From the NCBI RefSeq assembly GCF_000212695.1, contig NC_015514.1, positions 4,154,001 to 4,218,000 on the forward strand: DNA of 64,000 bases. Reading direction: 5' to 3'. This document shows, piece by piece, positions 38,975 through 47,695 of the stretch. Below the pieces are notes generated by a model. The model worked only from the letters and a program-made list of their open reading frames with translations. It did no database searches and was not told the DNA's origin. Within the stretch, counting starts at the first letter, position 1. Every line of letters starts with the position of its first letter. Source of the stretch: Cellulomonas fimi ATCC 484. Its GTDB lineage: Bacteria > Actinomycetota > Actinomycetes > Actinomycetales > Cellulomonadaceae. Position numbers and translations under genes: made by a program.

Positions 38975-39739
38975 TCAGTCGCGGGCCGTCAGCACCACGG
39001 GGCCGTCGGCCGTGAGCGCGACCGTGTGCTCCGCGTGCGCCGCGAGCGACCCGTCCGCGGTGCGGATCGTCCACCCGTCGGCGTCCACCACGTAGTCGTC
39101 GCCGCCGGCCATGAACCACGGCTCGATCGCGACGACCAGCCCGGCCTTGAGCTTGAGCCCCGTGCCCGGCCTCCCGAGGTTCGCGACGTGCGGCTCCTCG
39201 TGCATCGTCCGCCCCACGCCGTGCCCGCCGAAGTCCGCGTTGATCCCGTACCCCGCGGCCCGCCCGACCTGCCCGATCGCGGCGGACAGGTCGCCCATCC
39301 GCCGGCCGACGCGCGCGGCCGCGATGCCCGCGTCGAGCGCGCGCTCGGTCGTCTCGATGAGCCGCTGCGCCTCGGGCGTCTGCGTGCCGAGCTGGAACGT
39401 GAGCGCCGAGTCGCACACCCACCCCTCGACCTGCGCGGCGAAGTCGATGCTCACCACGTCGCCGTCCTCGATCACGTGGTCGGACGGCAGGCCGTGCAGC
39501 GCCGCGTCGTTCACGGAGATGCACAGCACCCCGGGGAACGGGATCGCGCCGAACGACGGGTGGTAGCCCAGGTAGACGGAGTGTGCGCCGGCCGCGTCGA
39601 TCATGCGGTGCGCGTGCGCGTCGAGGTCGTTGAGCGTCATGCCCGGGCGGGCGACGTCCCGCAGCGAGGAGAGAACGCCGGCGACGAACCGTCCGGCCGG
39701 ACGCATCTGGTCGATCTGGGCGGGGGTCTTGAGAGCCAC
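38975..39739 (-). CDS. map: Methionine aminopeptidase, type I
   Basis: A 254-aa metalloprotease that removes initiator methionine. Metal ligands are recognisable in DVVSIDFAAQVEGWVCDSALTF (Asp pair), GHGVGRTMHEEPHVAN (His) and AIEPWF and HTVAL (Glu region). AAGGTGG precedes GTG 39739. The gene has a 250-nt upstream stretch with a tiny ORF and a strong predicted RNA structure. Confidence 0.95.
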   Translation of the reverse strand: MALKTPAQIDQMRPAGRFVAGVLSSLRDVARPGMTLNDLDAHAHRMIDAAGAHSVYLGYHPSFGAIPFPGVLCISVNDAALHGLPSDHVIEDGDVVSIDFAAQVEGWVCDSALTFQLGTQTPEAQRLIETTERALDAGIAAARVGRRMGDLSAAIGQVGRAAGYGINADFGGHGVGRTMHEEPHVANLGRPGTGLKLKAGLVVAIEPWFMAGGDDYVVDADGWTIRTADGSLAAHAEHTVALTADGPVVLTARD

Positions 39740-39782
39740 GGGTCCACCTTGTCACGCCGGGTGACGGTGCCCGGGCACGGGA

Positions 39783-39845
39783 CAGCCCGTGGGCCGGACC
39801 TCTCGGTCCTGCCGCGGTGGACGAGATCGCGGCTCCCACGGGCTG
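39783..39845 (-). ncRNA. Predicted three-way-junction RNA element in the map leader
   Basis: On the minus strand an 11-bp outer helix CAGCCCGTGGG/CCCACGGGCTG (39835-39845 with 39783-39793) encloses two adjacent hairpins. One is GCCGCG/CGCGGC (39828-39833 with 39811-39816, 11-nt loop). The other is GGACC-GAGA-GGTCC (39796-39809), closed by a GNRA tetraloop. All three helices are perfect. The element ends 43 nt before the map start codon. No known riboswitch family is recognised. Confidence 0.6.
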
Positions 39846-39933
39846 CGGTGACTGCCGGTATTCGCTCGCCGCCCCCACCGTTCCCGGTGACGACAACGGG
39901 CGGACGACCAGTCCGTCCCGAGCTGTCGGGCGA

Positions 39934-39972
39934 CTAGCGGACAGTCACCTCACGCGTCCTGGAATGCTTCAT
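39934..39972 (-). CDS. 12-codon leader ORF upstream of map (MKHSRTREVTVR)
   Basis: An ATG at 39972 opens a 12-codon ORF ending TAG. It is preceded 11 nt upstream by a perfect AAGGAGG (39984-39990) and, ~30 nt from the ATG, by TAGCGT (40005-40010), a plausible -10. The peptide is basic (three Arg, one Lys). The strength of the ribosome site argues for real translation, as a leader peptide or regulatory uORF for map. Confidence 0.5.
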   Translation of the reverse strand: MKHSRTREVTVR

Positions 39973-40004
39973 GTTCCGGACCACCTCCTTCCCGTGTGCG
40001 AACG

Positions 40005-40010
40005 ACGCTA
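40005..40010 (-). promoter_or_regulatory. Putative -10 of the map leader transcript
   Basis: TAGCGT on the minus strand; the predicted start near 39998 lies just before the AAGGAGG of the 12-codon ORF. Confidence 0.4.
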
Positions 40011-40052
40011 CGTCCGACCCGGGGGCCCCGCCATCGATTTCTCCGACGGCGA

Positions 40053-43000
40053 TCAGGCGTCCGCGGTGGGCGTCAGCGCCGTGACGTCCCAGTGCGCCTC
40101 CCGCAGCAGCGCGACGCCCGCGGCGCCGAACCGGCGCGACCACGCACGGCCGGTCCGGCACTCGAGGAACGCGTCGAACATCTCCGTCACGAGGCGTGCG
40201 CGGACCTGCGGCGACGTCGCGCACGCGTGCACCGCGGCGTTGTACATGCCGAGGAGCTCGAGGTGCTCGCGGCTCTCCTCGGGGTCGGTCGCGCCGAACA
40301 CCGCGTCGAGGACGTCCCGCCGTCCTGCTCGCAGGAGCCACGTGCGGGTGCGCATCGGGTGCAGGCCGGCCATGAGGGCCAGCGCGGGGACCGCGTCCGC
40401 GAGCGGCAGCGTCCCGGCCGCGTCCACGCGCTCGAGCGTGCCGAGCACGACGTCCGGGTGGTACAGCCCGACCGCCCCGAGCCCGCGCAGGCAGCACTCC
40501 CGCCAGCCCGGGTCGGCGTCGGGGGCGAGCCACGCGTCGAGGACCGTCGTCGGCGTGCCCGTGGTGGCGCACGCCAGGACGAGCGGGACGAAGACGAGGT
40601 GCCGGCCGCCGAGCGGGCCGGACGCGGTGTGGTCGTCGTGCGGTCCCGTCGCGACCGCGCGCGTCAGGCGTTCGAGCAGCGGCACCCACGACGGCGGCGT
40701 CGGGGCGACGACGGCGTGCGCGACGAGCAGCGCCCGGCGCGTGCGCGCGTCCCCGTCGGCGACGAGCGTGTCGACGAGGGCCTCCGTGGCCGCGGGGTCA
40801 CGCAGGCCGTGCACGGCGACCGCGAGCGCGGCGAGCACGCGGAACATCGTGGTCCCCGACGCGAGCAGGGCACGCAGGTCGTCGGTGCGCGCGGCGAGGT
40901 CGGCCTCGGGGTCTAGCGCGGGGACGACGCGACGCGCGGAGGCCTCCTCGGGGCGCCCACGGCCGAGCTCCACCGGACCGTCGGGGTCGCCGGGAGGGGT
41001 GAACAGGCGCAGCACGCGCCGGCCCACCCGGCGGGCGACGAGCCCGTCGACCACGAGCCGCCGCACGGCCGCCCCCCACACCGGGCGGTCCACGCGCAGC
41101 CGGTCCACGAGGAGCCGGCGCCACAGGTCACCCGTGACGCGCACGACCTGCGCGTCCGCGCAGCCGTTGACGTAGTTCGTCACGGTGACCTGCGAGAAGA
41201 AGGAGACCAGGGGCCGCGTGCGACGGTCGGGCGGCAGCAGGCGCAGGCCCGACAGGAGCGTCGTGAGGACGTCGGCGATGAGGTGCTGCGGGTCGGACGT
41301 GCCGTTGGAGTACAGCGCGAACGCGGCGGCCACGGCCTGCGCCTCGGTGCGCGCGGGTGCGCTCACCACGCGCGCGAACACGTCGGCCTGCGCGGCCGCG
41401 GGCAGCAGGCACGTCGCGTGCAGGGCGATGCGCTGCAGCTCGGGGTCGTCACCGAGCGCGAGCGCGACGAGGAACGCCCCCGCGGCGACCGTGTCGTGCT
41501 GGACGTACGTCGCGAGGACGTCGAACACCGCGCCGCGCAGCAGCGGCACGTCGGCGGCGGCGAGGAACCGCACGACGCGCTCGACGGCTGCGGTGTCCCC
41601 GGCCCGCAGGTGCAGCGCGACCAGGTCGCGGTACGGCAGGCCGAGCAGCAGGGGGTCGGCGACCGCCGCGACCAGCGCCGTCACCCAGCGCGGCTCGAGC
41701 GCGCGCGCCGTGAGCCCCGCCAGGAGGGCCGCGTCGGGTGGCAGCTCGGCGAGGTGGCCGGGGGCGTGGACCAGCGCGTAGGCGGACCCCGCGTCGGCGG
41801 GGTGGGCGAGGTCGGCGGGGGTGAGCGCGATCGCGTCGGCGACGACCCGGCGGTGCGCGGCCGGCTCGTCGACCAGCAGGGCGTTGAGCGCCCCCTCCGG
41901 GGTCGTGGGCTCGCGCAGCGCGGGCACGAGGGAGTCGTGCGCGAGGCGGCAGCCCGCCGCGTCGGTCACCACCAGGCCCGCCAGGCCGTCGACGGTCACC
42001 GCGACGCGCGGCAGCGTGCTGCCCAGCCAGCGCACGAGGGCCGGCAGCGGGACGGGTCCGCGGGCCACGACCAGGTGCGCGAGCAGGGGCTCGACGCTCG
42101 CGGTCCACGGCTCGCGCCACGTCGCGCCGTACGCCGCCACGAGCGTCGCCCGCAGGTGGCGCCCGGCCGACGGGCCAGCGCCGGGCGGCAGGCGCAGGTC
42201 CGCGACGGCCGCACCGGGGCGGGCCAGGACCTCGTCGGCCGCGTGCCGCGCGACGAGGAAGTTCCCGCCGGCCCGGGCGACGAGCGCGTCGACGATCGTC
42301 TCGTCGTGCTCGGTCGTCGCGAGGCGGCGGCGCAGGTAGGCGGCGACGTCCGCGTCGACCACGGCCCGGCGCTCCGGTGCCGCGAGGTCCACGCGCGACG
42401 CCCCGGCGGCGTCGAGCGCGGCCGCGACGTCGACGTCCGTGCTCGCGACGAGCACCCGGACGCCCTCGACGGCTCCCAGCCGCAGCACGGGCGCGACGGC
42501 CGCGGCGTCGAGGCCGTCGACGAGCACGCGCACCGGCGTGCCCGGTGCCGCGGCGAGCGCGGCCCGGAGCGGGTCTCCGACGAGGACCGTGAAGAGCTGC
42601 TCGGGGGGCAGGTGCGCGAGGCCGTACGCGCCCGCGGCGTCGGCGCGCGCGGACCGCCACCCCGGGACGGTGCCGGCGAGCTGCTCGGCGAGCGAGCGCA
42701 CGACGGCCCGCACGTCGACCGTCGTGCCCGTCCCGCCCGGAGGCTCCACGTGCACCGCGGACCACGCGTCCCGCAGGGCCTCCAGCGCGTCCACCGCTCC
42801 GGCCGGGGCGCCGTCGTGCGCGCCCGACCCGGCACCCGCGAGCCACCCGGCGAGCACCGAGGTACCCGCCCCCGGCTCGCCCGTGAGCAGCAGAGGGCGG
42901 GCGGGCGCGTCGAGCCAGGCGGCGACCTCACGGACCGCCGACCAGCGCGGCTGCAGCACGTCCGCGCCCGGCACCACGCCCGCGGGGACGCGGTCGCGCG

Positions 43001-44144
43001 GCCGGACCGCCCGCACCGGCGCGGGCGCCACGAACACGCGGGGCGAGGTGCGCGTGTAGAGCACGGGCGCGACCCACTCGGTGCCGGGCAGCAGCGCACG
43101 CCGCGCCGCGGTCACGGCCTGCTCGACGAACCGTCCCGCGGCCAGCTGCTCGTACAGGGTCGCCGCGACGACGTGCGCCGCCCGGTCCGTCACCGGGAGC
43201 TGCATGGCCACCGCGACGGGCACACCGGCGCGCACGAGCTGGTGCGCCGACCCCGCCTTCGGCTGCTGCGTCGTCACCGCGCCCGTGCTGCACCCGTTGA
43301 GGACCGCGACCCGCAGCCGCGGTGCCGCGAGCAGCAGGTCGGCGAGCGTGCGCGCGTCGACCACGTCCGCGGTGCCGTCGGCGGCCTCCAGCGCGAGCAC
43401 TCCCCCGTCGGCGTCGACGCCGCCGTGCCCGACGACGTGCAGCACGTGCCACCGGTCGTCGAGCTCGCGCCGCAGCGCGTCGAGCGTGGGCGGTGCGAGA
43501 CGGTGCACCTCGACCCGCTCACCCAGGGGCGCCAGCGCGGTCCCCAGGGCGTCGACCTCGCGGTCCACGTCGAGGGGTGCGAGCCCCGACGGGGACGCGG
43601 CGACGACGAGCACGCGCAGCGGCCCGTCCAGCGGGGCGGCCTCGACGGGCGTCGTCGCGTCGGGGTACCGCACCACGTGCACGCCGTCGCTGTGGACGAG
43701 CACCGTGCGGTCGTGCTGCATGAGCTCCCACGGCAGGCGGGCGACGTCGGGGGCGTCGTCGAGCTGCAGCCGCACCCGCACCGACCGCCCGTCGTGCGCG
43801 GCCCGCTCCCGTGTGCGGACGAACAGGTCGCGCGCCTCGTCGTCGAGCAGCGCGCCGAACAGCGCCGTGCCCAGCGCGTCGAGCCGCCGTGTGACGGCCG
43901 CCGACTGCGGCCCGGGGCGCGTCTGCCGGCGGGCCACGTCGAGCTCCTCGGCGAGGGCGTCGATGCCCGTGGGCGTGAGCGGCGGCACGAACGGGCGGGT
44001 GGTCGCCAGGCCGAGCTCGTCGCACGCGACGAGCGCCCGGTGCGCGGTGCCGTCGGGCACGACCCGGACGTCGAGGTCGACGACGGGCGCGACCGTGGAG
44101 CCCGACGGGGCACCCGTCGGGGGCACCTCCAGGCTCGTCGACAT
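40053..44144 (-). CDS. CHAT-domain caspase-like protease fused to a STAND-type NTPase and a long helical-repeat region
   Basis: A 1363-aa cytoplasmic protein. Residues ~125-370 are a CHAT peptidase with the His-Cys dyad in VVGHGG (His240) and LNGCSTGAV (Cys285) and the usual LPWELM lead-in. Residues ~400-700 are a P-loop NTPase: GEPGAGTS (422-429) and VRVLVDGLDAA as Walker B. The rest is Ala/Leu-rich and probably HEAT/TPR-like, as in sensor arms. Proteins of this build act as ligand-triggered proteases in bacterial immunity or programmed death (family knowledge). Target unknown. A 55-aa gene lies divergently. Confidence 0.85.
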   Translation of the reverse strand: MSTSLEVPPTGAPSGSTVAPVVDLDVRVVPDGTAHRALVACDELGLATTRPFVPPLTPTGIDALAEELDVARRQTRPGPQSAAVTRRLDALGTALFGALLDDEARDLFVRTRERAAHDGRSVRVRLQLDDAPDVARLPWELMQHDRTVLVHSDGVHVVRYPDATTPVEAAPLDGPLRVLVVAASPSGLAPLDVDREVDALGTALAPLGERVEVHRLAPPTLDALRRELDDRWHVLHVVGHGGVDADGGVLALEAADGTADVVDARTLADLLLAAPRLRVAVLNGCSTGAVTTQQPKAGSAHQLVRAGVPVAVAMQLPVTDRAAHVVAATLYEQLAAGRFVEQAVTAARRALLPGTEWVAPVLYTRTSPRVFVAPAPVRAVRPRDRVPAGVVPGADVLQPRWSAVREVAAWLDAPARPLLLTGEPGAGTSVLAGWLAGAGSGAHDGAPAGAVDALEALRDAWSAVHVEPPGGTGTTVDVRAVVRSLAEQLAGTVPGWRSARADAAGAYGLAHLPPEQLFTVLVGDPLRAALAAAPGTPVRVLVDGLDAAAVAPVLRLGAVEGVRVLVASTDVDVAAALDAAGASRVDLAAPERRAVVDADVAAYLRRRLATTEHDETIVDALVARAGGNFLVARHAADEVLARPGAAVADLRLPPGAGPSAGRHLRATLVAAYGATWREPWTASVEPLLAHLVVARGPVPLPALVRWLGSTLPRVAVTVDGLAGLVVTDAAGCRLAHDSLVPALREPTTPEGALNALLVDEPAAHRRVVADAIALTPADLAHPADAGSAYALVHAPGHLAELPPDAALLAGLTARALEPRWVTALVAAVADPLLLGLPYRDLVALHLRAGDTAAVERVVRFLAAADVPLLRGAVFDVLATYVQHDTVAAGAFLVALALGDDPELQRIALHATCLLPAAAQADVFARVVSAPARTEAQAVAAAFALYSNGTSDPQHLIADVLTTLLSGLRLLPPDRRTRPLVSFFSQVTVTNYVNGCADAQVVRVTGDLWRRLLVDRLRVDRPVWGAAVRRLVVDGLVARRVGRRVLRLFTPPGDPDGPVELGRGRPEEASARRVVPALDPEADLAARTDDLRALLASGTTMFRVLAALAVAVHGLRDPAATEALVDTLVADGDARTRRALLVAHAVVAPTPPSWVPLLERLTRAVATGPHDDHTASGPLGGRHLVFVPLVLACATTGTPTTVLDAWLAPDADPGWRECCLRGLGAVGLYHPDVVLGTLERVDAAGTLPLADAVPALALMAGLHPMRTRTWLLRAGRRDVLDAVFGATDPEESREHLELLGMYNAAVHACATSPQVRARLVTEMFDAFLECRTGRAWSRRFGAAGVALLREAHWDVTALTPTADA

Positions 44145-44225
44145 GCCGCCCCCCGCCGCCGTCCGCGCGACGCACCGGCGCTGCCGGTCGGCGTCGTCGC
44201 CGCGTCGCACGACGCGCCGAGCGTA

Positions 44226-44239
44226 AGGCCGAAGGACCC
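44226..44239 (-). promoter_or_regulatory. Weak DosR-like box upstream of the CHAT gene
   Basis: GGGTC-CTTC-GGCCT on the minus strand, two to three deviations from GGGACNNNNGTCCC. No -10 is seen at the expected spacing. The 258-bp gap otherwise holds no gene. Confidence 0.25.
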
Positions 44240-44402
44240 AGGACGGGGGCTTTTGCGGCTTTGTCGCCCGGTATCCCGAGCGTGAGAACTCTCTCCTTCG
44301 CCTCAGATGGCGCCCGCGGCGCCCGATCGAGCAGGTAAGTTGCCGCGCGGCCGTCTCGAACCGGACACGCGACCAGGTCCAACGCCCCCCACGGAGGACG
44401 AC

Positions 44403-44570
44403 ATGAGCGAGCAGGACAACACGGCGCCGCACACCGCGGGCGAGCGCAACATCACGCACGCGTTCACCGACCCGAACCCGTTCCTCTCCGAGGACCGCAC
44501 CCTGCACGTCGCGGGCCGGGCCACCCCGATGCAGCGCGCGGTCAACGCCCCGGAGCGCCGCGAGGCCTGA
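44403..44570 (+). CDS. 55-aa hypothetical protein divergent from the CHAT gene
   Basis: Not recognised. A small polar protein, with NITHAFTDPNPFLSEDRTLHVAGRATPMQRAVNAPERREA at its end. It has no Cys, signal peptide or membrane segment and looks largely disordered. GGAGG is placed 5-6 nt before the ATG, so translation is likely. The divergent position suggests a partner, substrate or antidote of the CHAT protein, but this is speculation. Confidence 0.65.
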   Translation: MSEQDNTAPHTAGERNITHAFTDPNPFLSEDRTLHVAGRATPMQRAVNAPERREA

Positions 44571-44619
44571 CCTCGTGCCCGCCGGCTCCGCGTGGCGCCG
44601 CCACGACGGCCGGCGGACC

Positions 44620-45204
44620 TCACTTCACAGGGTTCGCGCTGAGGGCCTTGGGGAAGCGGGCAGGCTGGTCGTCCCAGCGGAACCGGTCGAGGAGGGCTCC
44701 TGCGGCCGGCACCCGGGTGAGCGCCGCGAACAGCGCGCAGCCGAGGACGCCACCGAGGACGTTGAAGAGCAGGTCGTCGACGTCGGCGACGTGGCCGCCG
44801 CCCAGCAGGTGCGCCGTGACGAGCTGGGTCACCTCGATGGCCAGGCTGACGACCGCCGCGGTCGCCACGGCGCGCCGCCACGACGTCCGCGCGCTCAGCA
44901 GCGGGACGAGGAACCCCAGCGGGACGAAGACCACGACGTTCGTGACGGCGTCCGCGACGTCGTAGTCCGCGAGCGGCACGAGCGCGAGGTGGCTGCTCCA
45001 CGGCTCTGTGCTCACGGGCTTGTCGAGGAAGACCGGGAAGACGGTGTTCGCGACCACGCCGGCGACGTAGACGCACAGCACGACCGCCACGGCGGCGCGG
45101 GGCGCCGACAGCCGACCGCTGCGGCGCAGGCTCCGCAGCAGCGCCGCGAGGACCGCGGCGGCGAGCGGGACGACGACCGGGAGCACGGGGACCTGACGGA
45201 ACAC
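44620..45204 (-). CDS. VanZ-like integral membrane protein
   Basis: A 194-aa protein with about four or five helices. NTVFPVFLD, DAVTNVVVFVPLGFLVPLL, SLAIEVTQLV and DVDDLLFNVLGGVLG are the VanZ-family landmarks. Some VanZ proteins give low-level glycopeptide resistance; most are uncharacterised. GTG start with only a weak ribosome site. The 239-bp stretch upstream (45205-45443) shows no gene. Confidence 0.88.
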   Translation of the reverse strand: MFRQVPVLPVVVPLAAAVLAALLRSLRRSGRLSAPRAAVAVVLCVYVAGVVANTVFPVFLDKPVSTEPWSSHLALVPLADYDVADAVTNVVVFVPLGFLVPLLSARTSWRRAVATAAVVSLAIEVTQLVTAHLLGGGHVADVDDLLFNVLGGVLGCALFAALTRVPAAGALLDRFRWDDQPARFPKALSANPVK

Positions 45205-45443
45205 GGGTGACCTGTCCTGTGACGACGCATGGGCGCCACGGGTCTGACACCGTGCGCCACGGTGCCAGCGGTCCGCCCACGCGTCATCCGTCCCGGGTCG
45301 GACCCGCGGCCCAGCGCCGCATGCCGTCAGACGGACCCGCGTCCCCCGGATGGCGCGGGTCGCCTCGTGTCGAGGCGGAGTGGAAGGCGAGCACGGCGGC
45401 GACGACTGCTCGTTCGTCCTCGACAGACACCGGCTCCGCGTCG

Positions 45444-46331
45444 TCACCTCGTCGTGGCGGGGGTGCGCAGGGCGGGGTGCCAGGCGCGGATCGCAGCGGC
45501 GACGTCGGCGGGGGCGTCGGACGGGACGAAGTGGCCCGTGCCCGGGAGGCGGACGAGGTCGGCGTGCGGGAGCTCGGCACGCCAGCGGGCGAGCTCGGCC
45601 TCGCGGAAGGCGATGTCGCGGTCGGCCCACAGCAGGAGCGACGGCACGTCCGCCAGGTCCGGGAGGGCGCGCGCGACGCCCGCGAGGAAGTCGGTCGACG
45701 CGACGATCTCGCGCGCGAAGCGGGACGTGGCCGCACGGCGGTCGGGAGTGTCGAGCGGGGCACGGTAGTGCCGGAGCTCGGCGCGCGTGAGCCGACGGCG
45801 GCGGTGACCGAGAGGGAGCATCGCGCGGACCACGAGGTTCGCGTGCCGGGCACCGAACCGCCCCAGGGGTCCGCCCATCACGCGGGAGAACGCCGTGAAG
45901 TGGCGGTCGTCGTCGACGGGCCACGCCCAGCTGTTGGCGACGACGAGGCCGCCCAGCCGCCGGGGGTCGCGGTGCGCGGCGGCCAGCCCGATCGGCACGC
46001 CCCAGTCGTGCGCGACGAGCGTCCAGTCCCGCAGGTCGAGCGCAGCGACGACGTCGGCGACGACGCGCGCGTGGTCGGTGGGCGCGCCGCCGAACGACGG
46101 CCGGGCGGTGCTGAGGCCGAGGCCGGGGAGGTCGAGAGCGACGCAGCGGAAGTCGTCGCGCAGGTGACGGATCACGTCGCGCCACTCGTACGACCACGTC
46201 GGGTTGCCGTGCAGCAGCAGGAGCGTCGGACCGGTGCCCTCCTCGACGAGGTGCACCGTGGCGCCCGCGACCTCGAGGGTGCGCGTCGCCCAGGGGTACG
46301 TGGTGCGGTCCAGCCAGTCGCGCGTCGTCAC
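45444..46331 (-). CDS. Alpha/beta hydrolase, haloalkane dehalogenase-like
   Basis: A 295-aa hydrolase. LHGNPTWSYEWRDV (oxyanion/halide-binding Asn), VAHDWGVPIGLA (nucleophile Asp and following Trp) and GTGHFVPSD (catalytic His) match haloalkane dehalogenases, where an Asp replaces the usual Ser. Halogenated or epoxide substrates are possible. GGAGGGG precedes the GTG. It is divergent from the HxlR regulator with a short AT-rich intergenic region, so it is probably controlled by it. Confidence 0.88.
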   Translation of the reverse strand: MTTRDWLDRTTYPWATRTLEVAGATVHLVEEGTGPTLLLLHGNPTWSYEWRDVIRHLRDDFRCVALDLPGLGLSTARPSFGGAPTDHARVVADVVAALDLRDWTLVAHDWGVPIGLAAAHRDPRRLGGLVVANSWAWPVDDDRHFTAFSRVMGGPLGRFGARHANLVVRAMLPLGHRRRRLTRAELRHYRAPLDTPDRRAATSRFAREIVASTDFLAGVARALPDLADVPSLLLWADRDIAFREAELARWRAELPHADLVRLPGTGHFVPSDAPADVAAAIRAWHPALRTPATTR

Positions 46332-46353
46332 GGCCCCTCCGGTTGATAGAGTG

Positions 46354-46380
46354 TATCGTCGTAAAGAAAGTAAACCGATA
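46354..46380. promoter_or_regulatory. AT-rich operator region between dehalogenase-like gene and hxlR-like gene
   Basis: TATCG (46354-46358) and CGATA (46376-46380) form an inverted repeat. GTAAA occurs twice 9 bp apart (46361, 46370). This is the AT-richest patch of the neighbourhood and lies between divergent starts. Confidence 0.55.
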
Positions 46381-46390
46381 GGAGCCGCCG

Positions 46391-47017
46391 GTGTCCACGT
46401 ACGGCCAGTTCTGCGGCGTGGCCCGCGCGCTCGACGTCGTCGGGGAGCGCTGGACGCTGCTGCTGGTCCGCGAGCTGCTCGTCGCACCACGACGCTTCAC
46501 CGACCTGCGCGACGGGCTGCCGGGCATCGCCCCCAACCTCCTGAGCCGGCGCCTCACAGCCCTCCAGGACGCGGGCGTCGTCGAGCGCCGGCTGGCCGAC
46601 CGCGGGACGGTCTACGCGCTGACGCCGTGGGGCGAGGAGCTGCGCGGCGTCGTCCGGGAGCTCGTCCGGTGGGCCGCCCGGTCGATGGCGGGCGGCCCGG
46701 CGCCCGACGACGCCTTCCACCCCGAGTGGCTCGTCGTCGCGATGGACGCGCTGCTCGACGACGTGCGGACGCCGCGGCCCGTGCGCGTCGCGGTCCACGT
46801 CGACGGCTGGTGGGGCACGCTCGACGCCGGGCCCGACGGCGTGCGCGTGGCCACCGGCCGGCCCGACGACCGACCCGTCGACGCCACGGTGAGCGCCCCC
46901 GGCCCTCTGCTCCTGGGCGTCGCCTCGGGGGCGGTCCCGTTCGCGTCGCTCGCGACGGCAGGGCTCGTCAGCGGCGACGCGGACGCGGCGCAGGCAGTCC
47001 TCGCAGCGCACGTCTGA
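46391..47017 (+). CDS. HxlR-family regulator with C-terminal SCP2-like domain
   Basis: A 208-aa protein. The winged helix at ~8-95 (CGVARALDVVGERWTLLLVRELLVAPRRFTDLRDGLPGIAPNLLSRRLTAL) is HxlR. The last ~100 residues (VRVAVHVDGWWGTL…GLVSGDADAA) resemble an SCP2/alkyl-sulfatase-tail fold that binds hydrophobic ligands. AGGAG precedes GTG 46391. Likely regulator of the divergent hydrolase. Confidence 0.9.
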   Translation: MSTYGQFCGVARALDVVGERWTLLLVRELLVAPRRFTDLRDGLPGIAPNLLSRRLTALQDAGVVERRLADRGTVYALTPWGEELRGVVRELVRWAARSMAGGPAPDDAFHPEWLVVAMDALLDDVRTPRPVRVAVHVDGWWGTLDAGPDGVRVATGRPDDRPVDATVSAPGPLLLGVASGAVPFASLATAGLVSGDADAAQAVLAAHV

Positions 47018-47138
47018 CCACCGACGTGGGGACGTCGCGCGGGGCCGGGCACGCGTGCCGGCGTCCGGAGCGCGGCGCGACGAGGCCCCGCCCGGGCCGC
47101 CCCGGACGGGGCGACGACGGACGGGGCCGGTGGTCGGG

Positions 47139-47597
47139 TCAGCCCGCGAGCGCGGTGCGGACGAGGGCGGAGAGCTTCTTGCCGTCGGCGCTCAGGCCGG
47201 CGCGGGCCGTGGCCTCCTTCATCACGGCGCCCATGTCGCGCAGGGTCGTGGCGCCCGTCGCGGCGACCGCGTCGCGGACCAGCGCGGCGAGCTCGTCGTC
47301 GGAGAGCTGCTTCGGCAGGTACTCCTCGATCACGTCGGCCTCGGCCGACTCGTTCGCCGCGCGGTCGTCGGCGCCCGCACCGGTGTAGATCTCGGCGCTC
47401 TCCCGGCGCTTCTTCACCTCGCGGGCCAGCACGCGCAGCACGTCGTCCTCGCCGAGGTCCTTCTCGACGGGCCCTGCCTTCGCCTCGCCGCGGACGGCGG
47501 CGACGACCTGGCGCAGCGTGCCGGTGCGGAACGCGTCGCGGGCCTTCATGGCAGTGGTGAGGTCGGCGGTCAGTCGGTCGAGGGTCGTGCTGCTCAT
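47139..47597 (-). CDS. GatB/YqeY domain protein
   Basis: A 152-aa helical protein: LTADLTTAMKARDAFRTGTLRQVVAAVRGEAK, then EEYLPKQLSDDELAALV and MGAVMKEA. This is a stand-alone YqeY domain as in the tail of GatB, implicated in tRNA-dependent amidation or tRNA binding; its exact role is unknown. ATG 47597 is preceded by GGGGAGGATGGGCGC, which offers either a ribosome site (GGAGG) or a -10 (GAGGAT). Confidence 0.9.
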   Translation of the reverse strand: MSSTTLDRLTADLTTAMKARDAFRTGTLRQVVAAVRGEAKAGPVEKDLGEDDVLRVLAREVKKRRESAEIYTGAGADDRAANESAEADVIEEYLPKQLSDDELAALVRDAVAATGATTLRDMGAVMKEATARAGLSADGKKLSALVRTALAG

Positions 47598-47683
47598 GCG
47601 CCCATCCTCCCCCGGCGGGCAGCGGTGCGGCGATGCCATTGCACCCCGGACGTCGGGCCCGCGGACGCGCGGCGGCCCGCACG

Positions 47684-47689
47684 TACCGT
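47684..47689 (+). promoter_or_regulatory. -10 hexamer of the leaderless alarmone synthetase transcript
   Basis: TACCGT ends 6 nt before GTG 47696; no Shine-Dalgarno sequence is present. Confidence 0.5.
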
Positions 47690-47695
47690 GGTCGC

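Noticed and set aside
39796..39809. GGACC-TCTC-GGTCC as a DosR-type box upstream of map
   Set aside because: The half-sites do not fit GGGAC/GTCCC at the right spacing, and the sequence is better explained as the GNRA-capped hairpin of the three-way junction.
40053..44507. Upstream extension of the CHAT protein to 44507
   Set aside because: The extra N-terminal ~120 residues are unlike the family, run across the intergenic region and over the small divergent gene, and have no start with a ribosome site. MSTSLEV at 44144 is kept.
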